Shown: piece by piece, positions 56,936 through 64,000 of the stretch
Numbering within the stretch: position 1 is the stretch's first letter
Layout of the letters: the number at the start of each line of letters is the position of its first letter
NCBI RefSeq assembly: GCF_900089775.1
Contig: NZ_FLOB01000007.1
Location: forward strand, 62,001 to 126,000
Length of the DNA stretch: 64,000 nt
Direction of reading: 5' to 3'
Source: Marinomonas spartinae
GTDB lineage: Bacteria > Pseudomonadota > Gammaproteobacteria > Pseudomonadales > Marinomonadaceae
Made by a program: the position numbers and the translations under genes
Notes under the pieces: generated by a model
Databases searched by the model: none
What the model was told of the DNA's origin: nothing
Seen by the model: only the letters and a program-made list of their open reading frames with translations

Positions 56936-57394
56936 TCATACCACTCCAAACTGACGGGCAAATTCATCAAGCTTTTTACTGCGAATCAATTTCAGTTGCT
57001 CCAACTCAGTTTTTGCTGATACTTTTGCCTCTGCGACAAGTTTAGGATCTTGGTTTACATCAGCTTTTTTTAATGCCTCTTCATAGGCATCTAGCACCTC
57101 ATCAAAATGATCTTGATAAGCCTCCTCCACCATCGCAAGCGCTACGTGATAAGAACCATTAGCCGATTCTGCATTGCGTTTTATATGATCTAAAGAATTT
57201 TGAAAATACAAGGACTGTAAGGTCGCGTGGGGTGAAGAAGTGCCTCGAGATTGTCTCCTTTCATTTACAACAACGCCTGATGAAACAGGCTGTGTCGAAA
57301 AAACCGTGCTCGCCTGCGTATAGCTAACAGGCATTGTGTTCAAAACAAGAATAGCAGTGAGCGACTGCAACTTCTTAAAGAAAACTTTTTTCAT
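56936..57394 (-). CDS. Secreted helical protein, unknown function
   Basis: A 152-residue protein. A signal peptide covers about residues 1-28 (ending near TQAS). The mature part has a low-complexity start (TVFSTQPVSSGVVVNERRQSRGTSS), then two amphipathic helices (LQSLYFQNSLDHIKRNAES and DHFDEVLDAYEEALKKAD), with Lys/Glu-rich helices at the end. No family was recognised. The ATG is chosen because GAGGT lies 8 bases before it. It lies divergent from phoX. Confidence 0.65.
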   Translation of the reverse strand: MKKVFFKKLQSLTAILVLNTMPVSYTQASTVFSTQPVSSGVVVNERRQSRGTSSPHATLQSLYFQNSLDHIKRNAESANGSYHVALAMVEEAYQDHFDEVLDAYEEALKKADVNQDPKLVAEAKVSAKTELEQLKLIRSKKLDEFARQFGVV

Positions 57395-57743
57395 GCTCAC
57401 CTACCTCTATTAAAAAATAGCAACACACAATCTCCTCTATAAAAACGCGATTCGATTCTATGAAAAGTGAGTTTTCATTCTATGGAGCAAATATCATCAA
57501 CACAATCCAATCGCTGCCATTGCACATTTAAACCTCACCCTTGCGCTTTTATGACAAGGTAATAAGCAAATAAACACATCAACCATGCACAAATTGCAAA
57601 CAAACCCAAATAAAGGTAAGTATTTTGTCATGAAAACGTCATTGTTTCTGTGATCTACTGATTAAGATAAATTCGATCGGGCAGTGATCGATATTTCTAC
57701 TACATATCAATCAGGTATCCCCTGACTCAATGAGGAACGAAAA
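57395..57743 (+). other. phoX upstream region
   Basis: About 350 bases, AT-rich. The only pattern seen is the Pho-box-like repeat 90-120 bases before phoX. Confidence 0.5.
57625..57657 (+). promoter_or_regulatory. Pho-box-like repeats upstream of phoX
   Basis: Units TTGTCATGAAA and ACGTCATTGTT are spaced exactly 11 bases apart, as in PhoB boxes (CTGTCAT repeats). A weaker third unit, TCTGTGATCTA, follows directly. This would place phoX under phosphate-starvation control. Confidence 0.6.
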
Positions 57744-59645
57744 ATGACCCAGTCCATTGATAATACTCGTCGTCGTATGCTTGGTTTTATGGCCGGTGCC
57801 CCTTTACTCCCTCTAGCTGGAGGCATATTCACTTCCAAAGCATTTGCTGACAACATCACAGACTCTCCATTGGCTTCTGTCAGCTTTGTCCCAATGGCCG
57901 CGCCGTCGTTAAGCAACCCAGCCGCCATGGCGACAACCTATATCAATTCGGCAATGCAGCTTAAGTTCGAAGATGGCTCTAGCCGCCTAGTTAAACTGGA
58001 CTACCATCCTTTTTTCATTTCTGGCGATAAAGTTCCTGATGGTCAAGGCGGAACAGTCGTTGCAGGCGGTTATTATGATATTAACAACCGTCCAATCAAC
58101 GACCCAACAGCGGGTAATCGCCAATTTTTCTCAGACTGTCCAGATGGTTCAAGTCTATTAACGGTAGAAGGTGCAAACGTACCTGGCGTTTACGGCAAAC
58201 CAGTATTTGCGGTGGTTCAATTTGAATACACCTCCCGTGACGGTGGCGGTAATAATATGTATGGTCGTCTCCCCTCTCCTATTGCTGTATTAACACTAGA
58301 CCAAAACCAAGAAACGGGGGAATTGAAACTAGTGAAATATCACAATGTTGATACCTCCAGTGTTGGTGGTTTATGGATCACCTGCGGGGCGAGTTTGTCA
58401 CCATGGGGCACTCACCTTTCCAGCGAAGAATATGAGCCAGACGCATCAAAAATGGATGATAAGCGTTTCAAGGCCTACAGCAAAAATTTATTCGGTAATG
58501 AAAACACGGCCACACCTTATAATTATGGTCACCTGCCAGAAGTCACCGTCAACAAAGACGGTACAGGGTCTATCACCAAGCATTACTGCATGGGCCGTAT
58601 TTCTCATGAGCTGGTTCAAGTCATGCCAGATGAACGCACCGTCATCATGGGTGACGATGCCACAAATGGTGGTCTGTTCATGTTTATTGCTGACAAACCA
58701 CGTGATTTATCTTCTGGTAAGCTATATGTAGGAAAATGGCACCAAACTTCTAACGAAGGCCCAGGTGCGGGTGATATTTCTTGGATCAAACTGGGCGAAG
58801 CCAATAGCGATGAAATCAAACGGCTGGTTGATGCGGGCATCAAATCTTCTGACATCATGGAAATCCATCATAAAGACCCAAAAGACCCAAGCTTCACTAA
58901 GATTGGCTACGGCGGCAAACCAAACTGGGTAAAACTGAAACCAGGTATGGAAAAAGAAGCAGCCTTCTTGGAAACACACCGTTATGCAGCGCTTGTTGGT
59001 GGCTCTTTAGGATTTACCAAAATGGAAGGTACAACGGTCAACATAAAGGACAAAAAAGCCTACTCAGCAATGTCTTACATCTATAAAACCATGACGGATG
59101 GCAGCAATGACATCCATGTTCAAGGACCAAAAGCTGGTGCCGTATACGAGCACAAGCTAACAGGCGGTCAAACAGACAGCGATGGCAACCGCATTGACAG
59201 TGAATGGGTATCAGTTCACATGCACGCTCCATTCAACCTAACGGGTGAAGACCTAAAAACAGCCGATGCAATTGGCAATACAGCCCATGCTGACCGTATC
59301 GCTAACCCGGATAATATCAAGTACTCTGAAAAGCTTCGCACTTTGTTTATTGGTGAAGACAGCGGCAATCATGTTAACAACTTCCTATGGGCCTATAATG
59401 TAGACAGCGGCGACCTATCTCGCATTATGTCTTGCCCAGCAGGCGCGGAATCAACTGGCCTGCATGCGGTTGACGAAATTAACGGCTGGACCTACATCAT
59501 GAGCAACATGCAACACCCAGGCGACTGGGAAAGCCCATTGCATGACAAAGTAAAAGATGCATTAGATCCATATATCCGAGCTAACTACAAAGATCGTTAT
59601 GGTGCTGCTGTTGGTTACATCACAGGGATTCCTAAAGTCTCTTAA
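57744..59645 (+). CDS. phoX: PhoX-family alkaline phosphatase (Tat-exported)
   Basis: Calcium/iron-dependent phosphatase of the PhoX (DUF839) family, 633 aa. Residues 9-36 form a Tat signal (NTRRRMLGFMAGAPLLPLAGG, then AFA). Family blocks are TCGASLSPWGTHLSSEEYEPD near 215, LYVGKWHQ near 330 and FIGEDSGNHVNNFLWAYNVD near 535. GAGGAA lies well before the ATG. Pho-box-like repeats upstream support phosphate regulation. A terminator follows. Confidence 0.93.
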   Translation: MTQSIDNTRRRMLGFMAGAPLLPLAGGIFTSKAFADNITDSPLASVSFVPMAAPSLSNPAAMATTYINSAMQLKFEDGSSRLVKLDYHPFFISGDKVPDGQGGTVVAGGYYDINNRPINDPTAGNRQFFSDCPDGSSLLTVEGANVPGVYGKPVFAVVQFEYTSRDGGGNNMYGRLPSPIAVLTLDQNQETGELKLVKYHNVDTSSVGGLWITCGASLSPWGTHLSSEEYEPDASKMDDKRFKAYSKNLFGNENTATPYNYGHLPEVTVNKDGTGSITKHYCMGRISHELVQVMPDERTVIMGDDATNGGLFMFIADKPRDLSSGKLYVGKWHQTSNEGPGAGDISWIKLGEANSDEIKRLVDAGIKSSDIMEIHHKDPKDPSFTKIGYGGKPNWVKLKPGMEKEAAFLETHRYAALVGGSLGFTKMEGTTVNIKDKKAYSAMSYIYKTMTDGSNDIHVQGPKAGAVYEHKLTGGQTDSDGNRIDSEWVSVHMHAPFNLTGEDLKTADAIGNTAHADRIANPDNIKYSEKLRTLFIGEDSGNHVNNFLWAYNVDSGDLSRIMSCPAGAESTGLHAVDEINGWTYIMSNMQHPGDWESPLHDKVKDALDPYIRANYKDRYGAAVGYITGIPKVS

Positions 59646-59683
59646 GTAAGCGACTTTACAATGGTTTATCTGATCGAATAAAC

Positions 59684-59711
59684 AAAAGGGCAACCATCTG
59701 GCTGCCCTTTT
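59684..59711 (+). terminator. phoX terminator
   Basis: AAAAGGGCA / TGCCCTTTT stem with a 10-base loop and a T-run. Confidence 0.85.
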
Positions 59712-59733
59712 TTCTAAGCCATGAGCTAAGCAA

Positions 59734-60432
59734 TTAATACCAATGAAAAAAACCATTTATCACGTAAAGTAGGATTGATAATAAAAGTGCACCAGCAAAC
59801 CCAAGAGCAATCCTATTCTCATCTTCAATATTATCTTTAAAAAAATGCTTCTGGCATGCACCAAGAACGCAAACCACAACCAAAAACGTCACCCCTTGAC
59901 TTATCCAAAAGTAGTTACCAAATAAAGGCAGTATAGGGCTTATGACTCCATATAAAACAAGAAATTTAGACGCAGCGAAACGATTTCCATCTGATACCAA
60001 TATCGTCGCACTCATGGCTAACGCCGCAACACTCACACTTAAAAAAGCAATCACAGGCCACCAGACAGGCTCTGGAAAAGCCAACAGCTCATGAAATGAG
60101 GCCGATATTTTTTGTACAGAAGGCAAACTAAGATAAGAAGCAATAAAGCGTATTATCCCAAAAAGCATAAACCAACAAATAACACCTGAGAAGAAATAGC
60201 TGGGAGAGAACGCTGTATATCCTTTACGCTCCGCTAACTTAACAAGTAACACACCGACTAAATTAACTCCGCCAAAAATAAACAATGCATGCAAAAAGTC
60301 ATGACCGTAAAAAATACTCATTGGCACCGTTATAGCAATAAAAATACTAGGACGAACAACACTATTTATGTATAAATAAACAAAAATCGGCTGTAATATC
60401 AGCATGATGATGGCTAACGTCTTTAATTCCAT
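59734..60432 (-). CDS. Multi-spanning membrane protein, unknown function
   Basis: A 232-residue protein with about seven membrane helices, starting with MELKTLAIIMLILQPIFVYLYINSV. No soluble domain or recognisable motif is seen. It lies downstream of the lipase gene on the same strand, but a strong terminator separates them. A role as an immunity or accessory protein to the lipase is only possible by position. Confidence 0.7.
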   Translation of the reverse strand: MELKTLAIIMLILQPIFVYLYINSVVRPSIFIAITVPMSIFYGHDFLHALFIFGGVNLVGVLLVKLAERKGYTAFSPSYFFSGVICWFMLFGIIRFIASYLSLPSVQKISASFHELLAFPEPVWWPVIAFLSVSVAALAMSATILVSDGNRFAASKFLVLYGVISPILPLFGNYFWISQGVTFLVVVCVLGACQKHFFKDNIEDENRIALGFAGALLLSILLYVINGFFHWY

Positions 60433-60473
60433 TTGCTTTTCCTTAAGTGTTCATAATCATTAATTTTTCTAAA

Positions 60474-60503
60474 AAAAAGCGCTTCAAAATTGAAGCGCTT
60501 TTT
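60474..60503 (-). terminator. Lipase gene terminator
   Basis: AAAAAGCGCTTCA / TGAAGCGCTTTTT stem with a 4-base loop, then Ts on the reverse strand, 34 bases after the lipase stop. Confidence 0.88.
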
Positions 60504-60536
60504 AAAACATATAAAACTATGCAAATCAACTAGATA

Positions 60537-61712
60537 TTAATCGACTAGAGACAATGCAGTTCTAGCTAAACGATAAACCATCTTTAGCGTTTGCTCAAAA
60601 ACCCAGCGAATAAAACTATAGGACAAATCTTTAACCTTAACGCCCGCATATCCAGAAAACTTCAGCATACATGCAAGGAGCCCAGTCGCAGCTCCCGCAA
60701 GACTTGGCGAACCAAGAGCTCCTTCTGATAAGATCATAGCTATTTTATCATATAGATTTAAACCGTTAGCTACTGCAGACTGCAACACTTGAGCTGCTCC
60801 ATGCTTGGTATCATTTAATAGAGTCAATAACCCTTCGCTTAGACGATTCATCCAGAAAATAGATGGCTGTACCTGTGAAGCCTGTTTTACACTTAAAACA
60901 ACTCTTTTATTTGAATGAAAACCAACTTCTTTATTAATAGACGTCCATGTTTTACCCTCACAATTACGACTATAACGCACCATTTTATGCTGAAGAGGGT
61001 TTATTAATTTATTATTATCAAGGCAATATTCAGCTGCATTATAGGGAACATGAACAAATGGCCATACAGGAACCATTGGAACGACATCGCCACCATTTAC
61101 ACAACGATAAATGTTTTTTAATCCAATTCTATTGGTTGCAGACAAAGCAAAATCAGTATACCCAACTTTTGGTGCTCCAAAACTATAAAGCTTCACCTCA
61201 CAGGAATATGTTGACTTAACCCAATCGGCAACCATCAGGGCTAGCGCTCCTCCTAAACTATGACCGACACAGTGCAAAGTTCCACCAGGTTTCATTTGCT
61301 CTACATGTTTCGCTAGGGACCCCTTGATCATTTCAAAAATTTCATAAAAACCAGAATGCACTGTTTTCCCAGAATCACTAACGCATATGGATGTTCTAAA
61401 ATCACTAGACCAATCACTGGCAGCGTCAGTACCTCGCATAGAAAAAACTAGGTCATTTTTAAAGGGATTCGATCGGCCGACAGTTGAAACCCCCTTGCCT
61501 ACCAAAACGAAACCAGTCTCATTTCCTTTCATATGAGACACAAAACCACCTGAAGTAGCTTTAATCGGACCGTTTGACAAATCGAAACTGAAAAAGCCTT
61601 TTACTGTTGAAGTTATTTTAAGATCATAACCGCCAAATACTGATGATGGTTTTTTAACATCGTATGATAAAGCTGCCAGTTCAACGGATAAGCTCGGTGT
61701 TAATAAGCTCAT
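60537..61712 (-). CDS. Class 3 lipase-domain protein (possible secreted effector)
   Basis: A 391-residue protein without a classical signal peptide. The lipase core shows DLVFSMRGTDAASDWSSD near residue 88, HSGFYEIFEMIKGSLAKHV near 118 and the nucleophile elbow CVGHSLGGALALMVADW near 147, with the Asp of NGGDVVPMVP near 208. The C-terminal 110 residues include a Gly/Ala-rich hydrophobic stretch (GAATGLLACMLKF near 345) and could insert in membranes or bind a partner. The gene is AT-rich relative to its neighbours and starts 13 bases after the DUF6795-like gene. A type VI lipase effector is plausible but not proven. Confidence 0.82.
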   Translation of the reverse strand: MSLLTPSLSVELAALSYDVKKPSSVFGGYDLKITSTVKGFFSFDLSNGPIKATSGGFVSHMKGNETGFVLVGKGVSTVGRSNPFKNDLVFSMRGTDAASDWSSDFRTSICVSDSGKTVHSGFYEIFEMIKGSLAKHVEQMKPGGTLHCVGHSLGGALALMVADWVKSTYSCEVKLYSFGAPKVGYTDFALSATNRIGLKNIYRCVNGGDVVPMVPVWPFVHVPYNAAEYCLDNNKLINPLQHKMVRYSRNCEGKTWTSINKEVGFHSNKRVVLSVKQASQVQPSIFWMNRLSEGLLTLLNDTKHGAAQVLQSAVANGLNLYDKIAMILSEGALGSPSLAGAATGLLACMLKFSGYAGVKVKDLSYSFIRWVFEQTLKMVYRLARTALSLVD

Positions 61713-61725
61713 ATTATAATTCCTT

Positions 61726-62160
61726 TTATATATTTTCCCAACGACAAATACTTTCTACACTATATTTTTCAAGTTTATCATTGGGGTCTGTAAAGTCATG
61801 ATCTATCGATTCTAAACTTAAATCACCATTCAAAGATGACATTCTTTTTTTATATTCATTAGGTATGTTAATTCCTCTTTGATTACTAAACCATAGAGTA
61901 TGCATTACCCCTTCATATCGTGTTATAATAATCACACGAACTACTGGTTGATGAAAAATACTACCGGGTTGACGTGATTTTAATGACTTAGCTGGCATGG
62001 TAAAATAGCCACCATCGTCTGTATAAACACTATCAACTTCTTCTTCATCGTAAGTCAGGCTACGCTCAACTAGCTGATTTATTAGTGGTTTGCCACCTAC
62101 AGTCAAACGCCCTTTCACCTCACAGCATAAATGAACCTTATATCGTATCAATCCAAACAT
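61726..62160 (-). CDS. DUF6795-like protein paired with the lipase
   Basis: A 144-residue protein. The start MFGLIRYKVHLCCEVKGRLTVGGKPL, then DGGYFTMPAKSLKSRQPGSIFHQPVVRVIIITRYEG, resembles small carboxypeptidase-regulatory-like proteins (DUF6795) often found beside type VI secretion effector genes. An SD-like AGGGA lies 7 bases before the chosen ATG; two in-frame ATGs lie further upstream. It may be an immunity or loading partner of the lipase; this is inferred from position only. Confidence 0.65.
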   Translation of the reverse strand: MFGLIRYKVHLCCEVKGRLTVGGKPLINQLVERSLTYDEEEVDSVYTDDGGYFTMPAKSLKSRQPGSIFHQPVVRVIIITRYEGVMHTLWFSNQRGINIPNEYKKRMSSLNGDLSLESIDHDFTDPNDKLEKYSVESICRWENI

Positions 62161-62295
62161 CGATAATTCCCTGTGCATTACTTCATATAAGCGCACCAAG
62201 CTATCAAAACAACGCGGTACTTTCAATATATCTAGGAACAGCTTGCTTTATATTGAAATATCTTACAAAAACCTATAAGTATCAGACCAACTTCT

Positions 62296-62562
62296 TCATA
62301 TGAAATTTTTTATTACTAACACATACCACCACGCAGAGCGATTTGTGTCGTGTAGTCTTCGCACCGTTAAAGACAACATGGGAAGCAAAATCAGCAAGCT
62401 GTAAATGACTTCAACTTTCCATGTCGTCAGATAGAAGGCTTCCAAAGCAAAAAACACCGCAGAGATCAACATATTCACTAAAAAGAAGGTCAAAAAGGCT
62501 CCTCGCGATGCTCTTCCTGAAAATTGCCAAAAACGCCGCCACCCATCAAAATACCCGTTCAT
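62296..62562 (-). CDS. DUF805 membrane protein, truncated at the C-terminus
   Basis: An 88-residue membrane protein. MNGYFDGWRRFWQFSGRASRGAFLTFFLVNML and LPMLSLTVRRLHDTNRSAWWYVLV show the same DUF805 blocks as the paralogue at 56380. The protein ends right after the last conserved motif, 40 or so residues short of that paralogue, and lacks the final helix. TTGGAG lies before the chosen ATG. It may be a decaying gene. Confidence 0.75.
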   Translation of the reverse strand: MNGYFDGWRRFWQFSGRASRGAFLTFFLVNMLISAVFFALEAFYLTTWKVEVIYSLLILLPMLSLTVRRLHDTNRSAWWYVLVIKNFI

Positions 62563-62701
62563 ATTTTTCTCCAACAAAACCGATCGAAGATGAAAATCTA
62601 GAGTTTTGAGGAGACAATAGCGTCCTAAATCAGGTTCTAGGACGTCCTTGATGGCTTTCTAGGTCATAATAGCGACCAAAGAAATAAGAAACGGAGTTTA
62701 G

Positions 62702-63748
62702 ATGATTGCTATTCCCTTACCTTTTGTGGTCGCCCTGTTGCTAGGCATTTTGGCTATTATGCTGTTTATTCGACGTGAAGAGAACACGCCTTCAGCATTT
62801 GTCTTTATTGCTTTATGCACCCTAACAACAACAGTCGTTGGTCTACGTTGGACATTTGATTATCCACTGTTTCGTTTTTTCCAACCGATCTTGGCGTCAT
62901 GTATCCCTGTTACCGCTTGGTACTGTTTTGCGAACGCTCATCAACGTCATAGATTTCGATTTTGGCATCTATTACCACCCATTTTTGTCTTTTTAGGCTC
63001 ACTTACCTACCCCTTTTGGCAACCACCTTTAGACCCTCTTTTGACATTACTCTACGTAAGTTACGGCGTCGCACTGATTCGAGCCTCATATAGAGTAACC
63101 AACATTCCTGAGCAGGTGCGTTTATCCGATATTGAACAAGCACTAAAAGCAGAACGAGTGGCGGGGGCCATGTTGTTAATGTCGGCTTGTATTGATGGCG
63201 CGTTGGCCATTGATTTCTCGCTTTTCGCAGGCGTTCACGCCATTCATATCTTAGCCATAGGTCATGCCATATTATTGCCAATGCTCGCTATCGCAGTGAT
63301 CAGGATTAGCCTAAGTATCGCACCAAGCATGACAGAAACAGCCAATCAAAATAAAGAAGAAACCACGGTAGAGGAACAACAAAAGAATAAGACTCATCAG
63401 CAAACAGACGACGAAGCGAAAACTATAATAGATCAAATAGACACCTTACTCACTAAAACAGAAGTCTTTTTAGACCCAGACCTCTCTCTAGACAGACTTG
63501 CCAGAAAGGCACGCATTCCCGCACGCCAGATTTCCAGCGCAATAAATCAAATGTATGGGCGAAACGTGTCTCAAGTGGTTAACGAATATCGTATTGAGCG
63601 CGCCAAACAGTTGCTCATCACAACAGATAAGCCCATCACTCAAATCTACTTAGATTCCGGCTTCCAAACCAAATCCAATTTCAATAGAGAGTTTGCCCGT
63701 GTCACTGCGCAGACGCCGAGCGCCTTTCGACGCTCGAACAGACAATAA
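62702..63748 (+). CDS. AraC-family regulator with N-terminal membrane domain
   Basis: A 348-residue protein. Residues 1-215 hold about six or seven hydrophobic helices, and 216-245 an acidic Gln-rich linker. The AraC DNA-binding domain at about 250-345 has LSLDRLARKARIPARQISSAINQMYGRNVSQVVNEYRIERAKQLL and ITQIYLDSGFQTKSNFNREFARVTAQTPSAFRR. Signals would be sensed at or in the membrane. It converges on the hydrolase gene; the two stop codons almost touch. Its target genes are unknown. Confidence 0.9.
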   Translation: MIAIPLPFVVALLLGILAIMLFIRREENTPSAFVFIALCTLTTTVVGLRWTFDYPLFRFFQPILASCIPVTAWYCFANAHQRHRFRFWHLLPPIFVFLGSLTYPFWQPPLDPLLTLLYVSYGVALIRASYRVTNIPEQVRLSDIEQALKAERVAGAMLLMSACIDGALAIDFSLFAGVHAIHILAIGHAILLPMLAIAVIRISLSIAPSMTETANQNKEETTVEEQQKNKTHQQTDDEAKTIIDQIDTLLTKTEVFLDPDLSLDRLARKARIPARQISSAINQMYGRNVSQVVNEYRIERAKQLLITTDKPITQIYLDSGFQTKSNFNREFARVTAQTPSAFRRSNRQ

Positions 63749-63749
63749 A

Positions 63750-64000
63750 TTAGGACTGACGTAGAAAAGACAAAATGTCCTGATACATGGCTTGGTGCAA
63801 CGCCTTTCGTGAACGTCCTTTACCATCTCGACAAACAATCCCATCGCCTGGGTTTTCTTTGTCGATCATCGTTATCGCCCCTGGTTTACAAAGCTGGATA
63901 AAGCTAAAGTGCGCAGCATCAGGATAGACAATGTAATGACGTCTGTTTTTAGGGATATGCTTTGCGAGAAAGCCCGATTCTTCCGCTTGCGGTAAATCGC
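63750..64000 (-). CDS. Alpha/beta hydrolase (dienelactone hydrolase-like), C-terminal part
   Basis: Only the last 83 residues are in the window; the 5' end lies beyond the right edge. The segment YIVYPDAAHFSFIQLC contains the Asp-x-x-His late in the fold that suits the catalytic His, and it ends with a helix AMYQDILSFLRQS. It probably acts on an ester or lactone; the nucleophile is not in view. It is convergent with the AraC-type gene. Confidence 0.6.
   Translation of the reverse strand, partial: DLPQAEESGFLAKHIPKNRRHYIVYPDAAHFSFIQLCKPGAITMIDKENPGDGIVCRDGKGRSRKALHQAMYQDILSFLRQS

Noticed and set aside
1..64000. CRISPR array, prophage or ribosomal RNA genes
   Set aside because: No regularly spaced repeats, phage structural genes or rRNA sequence were seen.

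Overview
The window looks like chromosomal DNA of a marine gammaproteobacterium of the Oceanospirillales type, most like Marinomonas. This rests on moderate GC, the complete Tol-Pal and RuvABC sets, the YbbA/YbbP/TesA arrangement and the protein character; no database search was possible. Most of the window is housekeeping sequence with tight operons and clear rho-independent terminators.

Layout. 1-9.2 kb: 5' part of polB, the ybbA-ybbP ABC exporter divergent from tesA, a hydroxyacid dehydrogenase and truC, a GNAT acetyltransferase, a SUI1/YciH protein, a GGDEF protein with a degenerate signature, and a YbgC-like thioesterase. 9.2-13.4 kb: an HExxH protein, a complete IS1595-type element with 24-bp terminal inverted repeats and a 10-bp target duplication, a DedA-like membrane protein, a family 2 glycosyltransferase and msrB. 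13.4-22.5 kb: a 9-kb accessory island bounded by 59-bp direct repeats, one of which overlaps the 3' end of tRNA-Ser(GGA). It holds a type I restriction-modification operon (hsdR-yhcG-hsdM-hsdS) and three decayed genes: a sigma-54 activator, a PAAR protein and a transglutaminase-like protein. 22.6-33.9 kb: a nitroreductase, nadA, two identical tRNA-Lys genes, the ruvCAB-tolQRAB-pal-cpoB run and aspS.

34-48.3 kb: a GreA/B-like protein, an iron-responsive marR/siderophore-interacting pair behind a Fur-like box, cysDN, trhP (yegQ), a coiled-coil membrane protein, sodB, a TerB-like protein, a YeeE/YedE pair behind a perfect 32-bp palindrome, ornithine decarboxylase, a PilZ protein, pdxB and epmC. 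48.4-54.6 kb: a glycine/one-carbon locus (gcvT divergent from glyA-gcvH-gcvP), whose shared promoter region carries two palindromes that are exact reverse complements of each other. 54.6-64 kb: copCD, two DUF805 proteins, a secreted coiled-coil protein, phoX with a Pho-box-like repeat, a membrane protein, a class 3 lipase paired with a DUF6795-like protein (possible secreted effector cassette), a membrane-anchored AraC-type regulator and the end of an alpha/beta hydrolase.

The best candidates for a second look are the tRNA-Ser island with its embedded DUF1016 nuclease, the twin operators between gcvT and glyA, the 32-bp palindrome before the YeeE pair, and the lipase/DUF6795 cassette. I did not find a convincing wholly new multi-gene system.
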